Assembly (NCBI GenBank): GCA_034766995.1
Contig: CM068313.1
Location: forward strand, 3,325,404-3,389,403
Direction of reading: 5' to 3'
DNA length: 64,000 nt
Source: Acanthacorydalis orientalis
Lineage: Eukaryota > Arthropoda > Insecta > Megaloptera > Corydalidae
Under the pieces are notes generated by a model. That model made no database searches. It saw only the letters and a program-made list of their open reading frames with translations, and was not told the DNA's origin. This document shows, in pieces, positions 25,395 to 51,399 of this stretch; the stretch's first letter is position 1; each line of letters starts with the position of its first letter. The position numbers and the translations under genes were made by a program.

Positions 25395-25640
25395 TCACTA
25401 TACAGTTCTGGCATTGACTCTATTCACTTTCAAAAATGAATTTTTATTCTGTTCCACAAACCAATATTCTGGTTAAAAGTGTTCGATCGCTATTCAAAAT
25501 CTGAACGAGCAACAATCAAAAATAATTACTTATTGTATGATGTGTTGTACCAATGATTTATTGTATCAATAATGATTTATTGCACATTATCGCTCATAAA
25601 AATTTTTTTTTTGGTTCCTGAAAATTAATTTAGCCACGAG
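25395..25640. repeat. Family A foldback repeat, both arms degraded
   Basis: Left arm ACAGTTCTGGCATTGAC, ACTTTCAAAAATGAATTTT and TGTTCCACAAACC; right arm AGCAACAATCAAAAATAAT, TGATTTATTGCACATTATCG, TTTTTGGTTCCTGAAAATTA. The region around ATTTATTGTA is locally duplicated. Confidence 0.55.
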
Positions 25641-25901
25641 ACTTGTCAATCCTACAACACTTGAATGTTAATAAAAAGAAACAATGTCGAGGATAAAATA
25701 TTTTAATCTAGAATACTTTATTAACTTAGGTAATAAAATATCAAGGGAATAAAGGGCAGATAAGATAAAATGAAAAAGAGAACATTTGAATTTATAAATG
25801 GAAATATTTATAATTATTTGAAACTGTACTTAAAATACACGATAAACAATTGCTATTAATATATGTAAAACAAAAAATATACTTTTTATCATATAATTAT
25901 T

Positions 25902-25904
<3 letters not shown>

Positions 25905-25971
<67 letters not shown>
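25905..25971. repeat. (TA)n microsatellite
   Basis: Uninterrupted TA array of about 66 bases. Similar arrays follow at 26469-26523, 26626-26655, 26904-26925 and 27330-27388. Confidence 0.95.
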
Positions 25972-25978
<7 letters not shown>

Positions 25979-26464
25979 CATACGTGTGAAGAAAACTGAA
26001 AAAAAAAATAATTAACTAACAAGCAATGTAAGAACGTTTTTACATTTATCATCTTGTCAGTGTTTATTTTTTTACAATCAGAATCGGAATAAACAAAAGA
26101 ATTCACGAGGGAAATTCGAATAATTAAGGAGAGGTAATCGTAAATGCTAATAGCATTTCAACACGTGAATATGTATGTACATTGATACATTTTTGTGTAT
26201 AAGAATGTGAATATATGTGTGTATATATATATATACATATGTAAAAAAGTTCCGTAAATTTCACTAAAAAAATAAAAATAGATATTCTCCATTAAATTAT
26301 TATTAACGATGACACCCGAAGTTACACGAAATTTTCAGATAGAACTATTATGTTGATGTGCGATTTTATAAAACAGCTATATTGCAATATAGCTGCGGAA
26401 AGGAATACGGTCATTAGCATTCAACGATACAGTATATCTGCGAAAATGATTAAATACATATACT

Positions 26465-26525
<61 letters not shown>

Positions 26526-26539
26526 TACGATATTGAGCA

Positions 26540-26622
26540 AATATATGCAATAAGAGCGAATCGAACCGGGCTGGAGCTCCTCAGTGGTAATCGAGAGCAA
26601 CGAGTAGAGGGAAGAGCCCCCT

Positions 26623-26663
<41 letters not shown>

Positions 26664-26905
26664 TATCAAAATTATCTACAAAAATGTAAAAAGAATTTGT
26701 AGATATTTTGTCATGGATTTTGAAAAAATATCCATGACGTCTAATTATTTATTTGGAACGAAACTTCGATGATCCCGAAAAATATTTTGATAGTTATTGA
26801 TGAAACATTTCGCAATGTATTTGAAAGTGACAAGCCATTCGCAAGAAAATTATTTATATTTTTGCATTTGGCGGGCACAGTGGGCAGGAGACGAAGCCCC
26901 CTGTT

Positions 26906-26930
<25 letters not shown>
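26540..26930. repeat. Two repeat fragments fused to (TA)n tails
   Basis: GTAGAGGGAAGAGCCCCCTG runs directly into a TA array at about 26624. A similar GGAGACGAAGCCCCCTGTTA runs directly into another at about 26905. The preceding about 60 bases are unusually G+C rich in both cases. This looks like two copies of a short dispersed repeat whose end is the microsatellite. Confidence 0.45.
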
Positions 26931-26937
<7 letters not shown>

Positions 26938-27315
26938 TTAGATGTATATATATAGAGAGAGAGAAATTATATTAAAGAAAAAGTCATCAAGGAACCATTC
27001 GAATATTGTTTATAGAACCATTCAATTGTTTATAAATATAAACGTCAAAAAGTTTGATTAATATTCGTTCTTGTTGAAAATTATGTGAATTGAGTTTCCA
27101 ACTAAAACAATATTAATATTAAAATGGAGATAACAGATAAAATAATGCAGATTAGTAATATATTTACTAGATACAAAAAAACGGACGAAAATGAGATATA
27201 AAGTATTATTTTTATCAGAAGAAAGATTTTTTCTGCATTGCACAATGTCACACAATATGTTATCATTTTTTTCCCAAAAATATGTATATTGATATTAACA
27301 TGTAAATACACACAA

Positions 27316-27388
<73 letters not shown>

Positions 27389-28470
27389 CTTAGTATATAC
27401 AACATTCTTTTTCTCAAAATATTATTATTCAGCTAGGATATAATTTCAAATCTATACATTTTGATCAAATAATTACTCAATCAGAGAAATTCAGCACTTA
27501 GCCATTCTCGTCATAGTTCCTTCTCTGAATAACAATTAAATATTTCATTTCCTTATGCAATTAAATATCGATATTCTATCTTAAAAATATTAAAATAAGG
27601 GGAAAAATCAACAAATGATAAATAACTACATGAGGATAACACATTTCACAATAGGTTGAAGAAAAAGAGATCTAAAAAGTAAACACGAGGCAAGGATATC
27701 ATCTAAATTACTTAGAATAATCGATATACAGAAAAACAAAACGATAACGATTCGCAAATTAGTTAAAAACTGATAATGATATTTGTTAATCATGTTTTAA
27801 TTTTTTGTAAAAAAATTGTAGAACACAAAAAATCTTCATTAAAGTTATGTATGTATGTATGTATATTATATATATATATATATATCAATACTTCATAATA
27901 TAAAAAACTGAATTTCATAATGCTCTTTATAAATTTAATATTATTTTAAATGAAATTAAGACAAGGACCTTATGGATTTAGACATAAAAATGTAAAAACG
28001 AAATTAAAATTTCATAGATTCATTATAATTAAATTACAATTATAATAAATTTTACAAGAGCTTAAGTACGACAAGTAATTTGTCATAGTATTTAGTCTAA
28101 TTAAATATTTACTGCAGAATTTGGTAAATATTTAATTTATGATTTGCGAATATGAAACAACAGTTGAAAAAGTAAGATATTTTTGTTTCATTTTTATACA
28201 AAAAATACCTTTATAATAAGTACATATGATTTTAAAACCTTCTTAGTTTGTTTATGACATTCTTGTGCATTGATTAAAGTACTTAAAAGCAGATTAAGTG
28301 CTGTAAAAACTATATCCTTATCACATTTTCGTAATTTTCACACATATGATAGTTCTGCATGATTATATTTGTTTTGGTTATAAATTTAGAATGTAATTTA
28401 TTCCACTATGTTCACACAATTATTGAATTTTGTGTCTTCTGGTAGAATGTTGACAATAATGATCGATCAA

Positions 28471-28545
28471 TCTCTCTCTCCCTCTCTCACACACACACTC
28501 TTTATATATATATATATAGAGAGAGAGAGAGAAAGAGAGAGACAA
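28471..28545. repeat. Self-complementary compound microsatellite
   Basis: (CT)n, then CACACACACA, then TTTATATATATATATATAGA, then (GA)n. The CT and GA arms flanking the TA centre are complementary, so the tract can form a hairpin or cruciform. Confidence 0.85.
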
Positions 28546-28662
28546 TGGAACAATTTCCGATTATTGAATCATTTATAATTCCAACTTTTTATATACAGCT
28601 TCAAAATACAAGAAAGAACAAATTTGCAAATGTTTATCAAATTATTAATATTTTAAAAACCG

Positions 28663-28664
<2 letters not shown>

Positions 28665-28714
<50 letters not shown>
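28665..28714. repeat. (TA)n microsatellite
   Basis: Uninterrupted TA array of about 50 bases. Another array (28909-28951), preceded by a (CT)n run, borders the segment listed next. Confidence 0.95.
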
Positions 28715-28717
<3 letters not shown>

Positions 28718-28907
28718 TTAATGTATATCAATGAAAATAAATAAGCGATCCGAATAAAACATTTTTCCGTTCACAGTTTCAATTCTTTTGCAGTCCATAA
28801 AATATAAAAATACTTTTTGATCAAAAATCTGCAAATTACAGGTAAGTAGAATAAAAAATTATATAAAATTTGTATTCTGCTAATGTTGTGCTTTCTCTCT
28901 CTCTCTG

Positions 28908-28951
<44 letters not shown>

Positions 28952-28954
<3 letters not shown>

Positions 28955-29296
28955 TGGCGCACTCAAGATTTAATCTTGAGGGGGGGGGGGGGACGATTAA
29001 ATGGACATTTCTTTTCATATGAATTCAATAAAATTCATTAGGTGATTAGAAAAATTTATTTAAAAAATAAAATCCAGTTTTGTGTTCTTTTTACAAAGAA
29101 CTTATATCACTTCAGTCGTGGTTACATTAATCTCTATGTGTGTACATATAGAGGATAGTGATAGGAGATTATATTAATCTCTGTGTATATAGGAATACTT
29201 TAAGGCAAAGATTTTGTTTTGTTTTCTAATATTTTCCCCCTTTCGTTTGTGAGGTGCCAGAGTCTCTTTCCTCTCCCCTTGGGTACCCCACTATAT
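28952..29296. mobile_element. Candidate dispersed element between two (TA)n arrays
   Basis: The segment starts ACAGTGGCGCACTCAAG immediately after one TA array and ends CTTGGGTACCCCACTATATA as the next begins (29300-29347). CTCAAGATT-T-AATCTTGAG at 28962-28980 is a perfect short palindrome followed by a run of 12 more G. CAGTGGCG starts are common for hAT-type elements, and a reversed CTACGCCACTG occurs at about 22208. The two ends match only weakly, so the class is open. Confidence 0.35.
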
Positions 29297-29298
29297 AA

Positions 29299-29350
<52 letters not shown>

Positions 29351-29909
29351 TTAAGGATAAGAAGAATAAAAAATTAGATTTATTTTGTATTCAAATCAAA
29401 TTTAGACAAAGATATTTTTTTGTAACAGACTGATATACAATTAAAATTTCTATATCTACAAACAAAACATAGTCATACAGAATGATCGTTTTAATACCGA
29501 GAGAAAAAAGAGCAAGGAGATTATAGAAACAAAGAATGCGAGGGAAAAAGAGTAAGCTAAGCTCCTGTATAAAATCTATTATTTTATTCAAATTCCCAGC
29601 TAGCTCTGACATTCTCCAATCCAGTAATTCACGGACGATGCAAAACAATTCTTTAAATTATATAGTCAATTTATACAAAACAATTTTGTAAATATTAACT
29701 AGAAATATACAAAAGTATATTTCTTCAGAAATTTTACATACAAAAAATATGAAACGACTGGTACTATTTCTTCGATTTTTTGTCTATTTCGTGTGACAAG
29801 TAGCAAGTTTTGAAAATTTTTGCCAATTTAGTAATATTTTTAAAAATGTCTACGTATCCTCAAAGTACATCAATGAAAACAAATAAAGAAAAGGAACAAA
29901 CATTTCCGC

Positions 29910-30370
29910 CTTCGTGAATAAATTCTTTTTCATCCCACAAACAAGTTTTCAAATCTCGCAATGATGATTTTTTGGTCACTCGGCCGTTTATTAATTTAAA
30001 AATTTTGTACATAGCTACAGAATGAAAAAAAGGGAACAATTTTGCAAAAAATTGTCAGTTTGATAATATTTTCAAACAACCCTATAGGTCCTCGATGTGT
30101 ATCAATGGAAATAAATAAAATAATCTTGAAAAAGAAATATTTGCTTGCAATGTTGCAGAGTAACACACCTTTTTTCACCCCACAAACTATAAATAATTTT
30201 TCAACAAATAGTTATTGATCATTTTTAATTGTTACTTATCAGAACGCTAAATGCGTATAAACAATGATCAATAATAATCATTTATTGAATACTATTAATC
30301 AAAACAATTTGTTTAATTTATGGAACCAAAAAATACATCTCAAAAAATGAATTTAGTCACAGTATCAGGC
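29910..30370. repeat. Family A foldback repeat, fragmented copies
   Basis: A left-end piece lies at about 29910-29965 (GAATAAATTCTTTTTCATCC, CACAAAC). A more complete copy occupies 30165-30370: TTTTTTCACCCCACAAACTA, ATAGTTATTGATCATTTTTA, ATTGTTACTTATCAG, AAATGCGTATAAACAATGAT, TCATTTATTGAATAC and AATTTAGTCACAGTATCAGG. Its centre is deleted, leaving a short perfect-order foldback. Confidence 0.6.
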
Positions 30371-31057
30371 CGGTATTATAAACATTTTCATTATTGTCGT
30401 ACTAGTATACATCTTTATTTACTGTCTATTTGAAAATAGGTCTTAGACGGATTTAGAAATCATACAAAGTATTCTTGTAATTGTTTAAACAAATTGAAAG
30501 AATAGAAAATCCCTTTTATCTACAGACAATGTTGTTTTGTATGTAAATGTAAACCGAGTGGTTTTAAGAAGCACGCAATTACTGCAAATTTCAAAAATAA
30601 AACATGCGAAACGCGGAAAGAACGTGATAACAGGTACTTACAGTTCATTCAGACAAAACAACAGTTAGGTATGTCAAATCGTAACGAAAGCGCCTTACAT
30701 TATTTGTGTAATGTTCCTTATCAATGTGACGAGCAGAAAAAAAGTACATTTATGCAAGTTCTTATAAATATAACGAAATCCGTTTTAAAATAGATCGATG
30801 GAAGTGTTTTCTGTGAATAAATTCGCTGTGGTTCTATTGTTTCGAGTCGATATCAGAATCCTTATCAGATTTTTCAATCACAATAATACATTTTCCTAAT
30901 CGAAACTATTTCTAATAGAATTACATAACGGAAAAGTTTTCTTCTGTGTTCGATTAAAATCGGTACTTCATCGTGTGAATTAAATGAACTCACGGTTCAA
31001 GTGGATGGATATACCAGAAAAATATCTGTAATCTCACGTTCGACGTAATCTGTCTAG

Positions 31058-31224
31058 TATTTAAACGAGCTTACGATTCATTCATACAGTAATCGATATC
31101 TGTATCGTGTCTCGTTCAGATGCAAGTTTCGAGTGTCGGAGCCGTGAAAAACTAATTGAAAATCTTTATCGGCGCGTGACCGTTCGGAAAAAGTAGTGCT
31201 CGTTGACAGTGAAAGGGAAATAAG
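31058..31224 (+). promoter_or_regulatory. Candidate promoter and untranslated first exon of the ABCB gene
   Basis: TATTTAAA (31058-31065) precedes ACAGT, with the initiator A at 31088, by 30 bases: the spacing expected of a TATA/initiator promoter. The downstream about 135 bases are less AT rich than the surroundings and end GAAATAAG|GTAGTG, a plausible donor at 31225. The first coding exon of the ABCB gene has an acceptor-like TTTTCTAG at 36737-36744, 18 bases before the ATG, so a first intron of about 5.5 kb would join them. This is inference from signals only. Confidence 0.4.
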
Positions 31225-31675
31225 GTAGTGTGAAGTTTTTAACGTTTAAATGACGTTTTCAGTAAGGCCATTCCTGGTTTGTAATAAGTGTACAATGCCG
31301 TAAACCGGCAAAGAAATGTAATAACTAAGCAGGAATGACTAGTTGCGAATTTCATTTTTTAAAAATCAAATCAGTCGTGCGTTAGAACTTATTCTATGGT
31401 TACAAAAAAGTTGAACTCTACTCGTAAACAATTTTAATTTCAATATCGGATACTATATTTGTCACTTCGCATGTCTTTATTGAACATAAGCAAGATTGAT
31501 TGATGTAATCACAACTATTATTTCGTTTTTATTATTTAACAATTTTGATGCTATACAACGCCTTCTAGAACAAAATGGAAATAACCTTATTATTTTATAT
31601 ACTCTACATATGTATTTATAAAGCAGTAATACTGTTTTTTTATATATTTAAAAATATGCGTTTTGACTTGAGATC

Positions 31676-31822
31676 TAATCTTGACTGGAATAGCTCGCAT
31701 AGCTTTAACATGAAATTATGTCTTAACTAGAGACTTTTACAGTTCGGCTAAACGACTTTTATAAGTGTCAAAACATTTAATATTCGTTGAAATGTTTTAG
31801 ATGCCTATTTAAAGGTATTATA
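31676..31822 (+). repeat. Family B/C foldback repeat, copy 1 (interrupted by mariner)
   Basis: TAGCTCGCATAGCTTTAACA, TGTCTTAACTAGAGAC and TTATAAGTGTCAAAACATTT match 45920-46010 and, reversed, 35165-35240. Matching continues through ATATTTGAAGTATTATATTA-like sequence to 31822, exactly where the mariner relic begins, and weakly resumes after 32416. Confidence 0.55.
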
Positions 31823-32416
31823 TTAGGTTGGTAGAAAAATAATTGAGGTTTGTAACCTTCAAATTCATATACATTTTTCTCTTTTTATTTTTTTTATTTT
31901 TTCTCTTTTGATTTTCCTAACCGTTTTAGTGATACAAAATTGTTGGATGATAAACGGCTAACTTTTGTGCAAGCTCTCAAATTATTGTGCGTGGTTCTGA
32001 TTTAACTAACGCCTACAGTTGGTCGTTATAAACTGAAGAAGGATGACCGCGACCTTCTTCATCTTCAAGGATCTCGTCCCCAGCACCGAATTTTTGGAGC
32101 CACCATTGCATCGTACGTTCCTTAACAGTACCCTCACTAAAAGAATCGTTTAGTTTACGACCAATTTCGGTTGCTTTACCATCCGTTTTGATCTCACAAA
32201 AAATTGCTCTTATTTCAAATTTTTCCATCTTTAATTCTATTGAATTAAAATTGGAAAATTAATAATAAAACCAAAGTCTATGTTACAGAAATACAGACCG
32301 AAAAATGCACTTCAAAATGATATTAATATCAACACGATTAAATGACACTTTCAATGAAAAAAATTATGGTTAGAATTCAGAAAACAAAAACCGCAATTAT
32401 TTTACTACAGACCTGA
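31823..32416 (-). mobile_element. Mariner relic with transposase N-terminal fragment
   Basis: Terminal repeats TTAGGTTGGTAGAAAAATAA (left) and TCAGGTCTGTAGTAAAATAA (right, reverse complement), both continuing TTG-GGTTT, are flanked by TA duplications (31821-31822, 32417-32418). The 594-base length is under half of a normal mariner. A minus-strand 71-codon frame (32013-32228) begins MEKFEIRAIFCEIK and contains ATEIGRKL, MQWWLQKFGAG and DEEGRGHPS: the helix-turn-helix and GRP-like linker of mariner transposases. The catalytic DDE/D part is deleted. Confidence 0.8.
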
Positions 32417-32984
32417 TATTAGAACGATAAAAATGTCTTGTTTTTTCTTTCTTATTATAAGAATGTGGCATACATCAACGCTTTTTTCGACGGTTCCTCT
32501 TTTTTCTTAATTAAATGACAGATGATGATAAACGTCGCACATTTGTTCTTTTTAATAATTTACGAAACATGCCTACTAGATGATTTATTATAGTACAATG
32601 AAAAACAGGAAATGTATTTAAAAACAAATGACAGAGGTTCGAAACAACGCACATTTTTTACCATGTACGTCGGAATAACAATTGTCTTACTCTGCAAATC
32701 TCTGCAAAAATTTAAAAAAAAACTCAACAGCTGAATGAGTTATTGAGAATGTGTCTAATTGTGAAAACATTTTCGTTAGTTTCTGTACGATGAATCATCT
32801 GTAATGATGAATTTCAAAGTAAATCCACATTGTGACTAGCCATAGATTTCTTTGTTGTTTTTTTAATTGTTTTCAACAGTATATGTTGTTATTTTTAATT
32901 AAAAAATATACCAAACCATCTAGTAGACATATTTGGTATACCTTTTCTTTAATTACAACATATAACTAGTAATGTACTGATGAG

Positions 32985-33365
32985 GCCACAGCTTGAGATC
33001 AAAACGTTTTCACAAACGAATTCTTCATCTTACAAAAAACTATTTGCTCACAAATGTAAAGTAAATCATTACTGATCAGTTTTGATTATTTCTAATACGT
33101 ATTTCTATGTCGATTCCAACATATTCAGTGCGCTAAAGTACAGAAAAATCAAACAGTTCAGATTTTTCTGCATCAGATTAGATTTTCTGTACGTTTAACA
33201 CACTGAAAATGATGGAATCGTCATCGAAGTATGCATAAACAATAATCGAAAATTACTTACTGAACATTTCAGACATGAAATTGTTTTGTGTGCGATGAAA
33301 AATAATTTATTTCGGAATGTGAATTTAGCCACAGTATCAGAACTGTATCGTGATAAAATATTTAT
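32985..33365 (+). repeat. Family A foldback repeat, near-complete copy
   Basis: Both arms are present. Left: CACAAACGAATTCTTCATC, AATCATTACTGATCAG, TACGTATTTCTATGTCGATT, CAGTGCGCTAAAGTACAG. Centre: a CAGATTTTTCTG-type palindromic core. Right: CACTGAAAATGATGGAATCG, AATAATCGAAAATTACTTA, CTGAACATTTCAG, GTGAATTTAGCCACAGTATC, AGAACTGTATCGTGATAAAA. This copy gives the clearest view of the whole roughly 380-base organisation. Confidence 0.7.
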
Positions 33366-33582
33366 TTAATAATATACATTAGTATAAATATTACCTATTA
33401 AATAAAACATGGAATAATTTAAAACAATTTTACATTAGAGAATTTTGTAGAAATAATAACTAGACCCACACGCTAGAAACAATCATTTAAAAACCAACAA
33501 TTTGAGATTGAATTCAGAGTAGTAATAATTCTAGAAATAGGACAAGTTTCATTGCAACACTTCCTTAATGTTGCAATATACT

Positions 33583-33586
<4 letters not shown>

Positions 33587-33638
<52 letters not shown>
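33587..33638. repeat. (TA)n microsatellite
   Basis: TA array of about 50 bases; another at 33775-33815. Confidence 0.95.
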
Positions 33639-33641
<3 letters not shown>

Positions 33642-33770
33642 TTCTTCCTTGTTATATTCAATTTAATTTAAAGACAGAACACGTTCGAAAGTTGATAAAT
33701 TGAAAAAATTCAATACTAAAGTTTTGAAGCTTCATTCACGTGATGAAATATCTACCACCTATTGATGGAC

Positions 33771-33818
<48 letters not shown>

Positions 33819-34349
33819 TAACTTATATCAAACATGATTGATGACTGGCTGATTTTCTATTTTTACATATTACATAACCATCAATTGATTTAAACTAACC
33901 AATGCGACATTATGATTGACTGGAATGATTATAATGCGTTTCAATAAATTATAAGCGTTTAGACACAAATACAAAATAGATCTGTTTATAAATACTACAA
34001 AGAATCCGGTGTACTTCTTCATTGCAATTACATTGACGAACTGTTTGATTTCTGTTTCATTTTTACGATTCACATACTGCGCATTTATCGCTGAGATCAT
34101 TTTTTTATCAGCGTCATACATCTGTACTCTGTCTTTGATATGTAATCTCTAGTGTGTAATTTTTAAGTCTTTTTTTTAAATAGGTTATGTTTACGATACG
34201 GTTGTGTTAACAAACACACGCGAATTGCATAATCCAGTTGATTTAAATACAAATAAATGTATCATGTGATGAGACATGAAAATTCTATATAAACCGATAG
34301 TGCAATTGTAATTTATGTCAAAACATTTTGTGTAGTTATTGTCAAAGAA

Positions 34350-35250
34350 TTTTAACCAACTTTAAAACCATGTCAGCCGTGTTTTCAGGATCTTGTGATA
34401 CTGAAAATGCTGAATTTTGATTCGTTTATATGAACAGTTTGAAAGGCGGACATGGATGCCATTGCTTGAAATTGCTTCTTCAAACCAATCAAAACACAGC
34501 ATTTTCAGTACAATACGATCATGGCTGACATTGAAAGTTGGTTAGAATTCAAAATTTCAAACTATACTCGCTGCGCAGTACTAGATGTGTATAGAATTTG
34601 CACTGGTTATTAAAAGAGGTTAATTTTTTTTACATTACAATTTTTAAATTGTTATATAATGAACATATAATCATTTTTACATGACTATTAATAATATTAA
34701 ATACAAACAAAACAACAAATGTTGCTGTTTTCCAAATTATAACAATCTATTAAAATATTCTAATGAATATAGCAGTGGTCTTCAAACTTTGTTAAGATTA
34801 TAAATTCCTTTTGCGAAACCCCTACCAGATCCAGATACGAACCCCACAAGTTTTGAAAATCAGCCATCTTACATGACCGAATTTTATTATTTATATTTGA
34901 TCGAGCGGAGTCATAATGTGTACTCATAAATACAGTTTTACTGCATAATAATAGATAATAATAGGTATTTATAGAAATAAAAGTAATTATTATAAATTAA
35001 CTATTTTTAATTTTTAGCTTTACGGGTTTTTTCTTCGAAAATTCTTTCAATTTTTTATTTTAAATTGCAGAACCCCTGAAGAGATTGCACGGAACCCCAA
35101 GTTTCCGCGAAACATAGTTTGAAGAACACTGAAATATAGGTTAGGCATTGAATGTTTTGCCAATTTTTAAAAACTGATACTAGTCGAACCATGCAAGCCT
35201 CTAGTCAAGATATATTTTCATGTTAAAGCTTTGCAAATATCAAATGAGTG
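34350..35250 (-). repeat. Family B/C foldback repeat, copy 2 (hAT MITE nested inside)
   Basis: The C part (34350-34720) matches 41395-41660 and, reversed, 46180-46440. Shared words include GCGCAGTACTA, TTTACATTACAATTTTTAAA and ATTAATAATATTAAAT. It contains an internal hairpin: about 85-base arms at 34352-34445 and 34465-34550 share TAACCAACTTT, ATGTCAGCC and TACTGAAAATGCTG. The B part (35165-35250, reversed) follows the inserted MITE. Confidence 0.6.
34773..35131. mobile_element. hAT-type MITE, 359 bp, with 8-bp target duplication
   Basis: Terminal inverted repeats CAGTGGTCTTCAAACTTTG (left) and CAGTGTTCTTCAAACTATG (right, reverse complement) differ at two of 19 positions. Flanks GAATATAG (34765-34772) and AAATATAG (35132-35139) match at 7 of 8, the target duplication size of hAT elements. 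There is no coding capacity, so it depended on a transposase encoded elsewhere. Confidence 0.85.
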
Positions 35251-35758
35251 TTAAGAATATTGTGAAGTGCGCTGCATTTCTTTTAAATCCACACACTTTT
35301 TTATCCAAGTATAGAAAAAAGAATATTTAATATTTTTCAATAAAGTTTTATGAAAATTCATACTTCAAATTTATCTAAATCGTTGTCAACTATGAAAAAC
35401 TCTTAAGTCCTATTAACTGTGTAATTTTTATATTATATAATATTTAACCAATTATTCTCTTTTACTCAAATCAAAGAAAAATTCGCCTGAGTGAAAGTAA
35501 GATACTGGAGAAAGACTAAATAGTACATTATTAGGTTTAACAGTTGTTTAAAAACAAATAAAAATCAATAAAACATTTGACAGTTTGGCCATTTTATCAA
35601 CTTGCACAGAAAACTTGAAAAAAGTTTTATACAAGAAACTTGCATAATGTAACTTGGGTTTGTATATAACATCCACTCTTTAACAATTCAGTGTCTCTAT
35701 ATTCAGAATCGCTATCCTACTGAAAAAGTTATAGCCATTTTATAATTTTAATTCGATG

Positions 35759-35760
<2 letters not shown>

Positions 35761-35854
<94 letters not shown>

Positions 35855-35868
35855 GATATTTATATATT

Positions 35869-35928
<60 letters not shown>
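35761..35928. repeat. Long interrupted (CA)n-(TA)n microsatellite
   Basis: CACACACACACA leads into about 160 bases of TA broken by TTA and GATAT interruptions; the longest simple tract in the window. Confidence 0.95.
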
Positions 35929-35930
<2 letters not shown>

Positions 35931-36658
35931 GCATATTTAATAAAATTTCACAATACCAATCATTTTATTCACTAATTAACTATTTCCATCATTCATGTTC
36001 ATGTGATTGTTGTTAACATGCTAGAACAGAAATTGTTTATAATCGATAATAATGACATTGACGTTTCAATTACAGAAATTTCAATTGTCAATAATCGATT
36101 AGTTTATTGAATCAGTATCGAACAGTATTTTCTTCGTAAAGTACATAGAAGTTGATAACAAAGATGAATATAATCGTCCATAGATTGATTTCAATTGATT
36201 TGAATAGTGTAGCTATAAAAGATTTATTTTTTTCAAAAAAATCTAGTCTGTTAAAAGATTAACAAGGAATAGATGAAATCGAACTGACAAATAATATTTT
36301 CACTTATTTTTTTTTAAAAAAAACCTTTTTAACATTTAATAATTTAATTTATATTTTAAATTATTTCCGTAGTACTTATACTTGTATGCAATATTCTTTA
36401 ATTTCATATACAATATATGAAAAATAGATGAATATCGTTCGGTTGCTAGGTAACTAAACATAACCACTTTTTGTTTATCTTATATTTATTTAATATAAAA
36501 AATATATCAAAAGCCTAAGTACAAGAAAAATAAATAAACAGAACAAACAAAAATGTTAAAGCATATTTTTAGATATTTTCAAAATGAATGCAGCATCGGC
36601 TTGGTATTTCTTTTTAATATATTCTTTTTAAATATAAGATATATAAGTTATATATTGA

Positions 36659-36690
<32 letters not shown>

Positions 36691-36761
36691 CAATATATAA
36701 CTTACAATATATAATCATCTAATTTTTGATTTGACGTTTTTCTAGTGGTATCTATCTGAGA

Positions 36762-51235
<14,474 letters not shown>

Positions 51236-51365
51236 TTCCTATATTAGTTTTTTACTTAGAATTAAAATGTTTAGTCTAATTTTTATTTAAACTGTTTTTG
51301 TAGATAAACTATTTAAAAGATTTTTAGTGGATAATGTTTATACGAAATTCGAGTGATATTTGTAA

Positions 51366-51371
51366 AATAAA
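51366..51371 (+). terminator. Polyadenylation signal of the ABCB gene
   Basis: AATAAA 131 bases after the TAA stop at 51233-51235. Confidence 0.55.
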
Positions 51372-51399
51372 TTAAGAATAATTGCCAAAAAATCAAAGT

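Larger units (their letters stand above)
15450..31050. other. Gene desert rich in (TA)n arrays and foldback repeats
   Basis: About 15.6 kb without a recognisable coding exon. Most open frames here are Tyr-Ile translations of (TA)n tracts. The stretch holds more than fifteen TA-rich microsatellites, about eight family A copies and several short inverted-repeat structures, listed separately. A few CpG-richer patches (about 18795-18835, 19050-19120, 22195-22350, 23085-23210) lack identifiable genes. Confidence 0.6.

Noticed and set aside
35756..36016. 86-codon Tyr-Ile repeat ORF, and similar ORFs over TA arrays
   Set aside because: Translations of (TA)n microsatellites; no biological protein expected.
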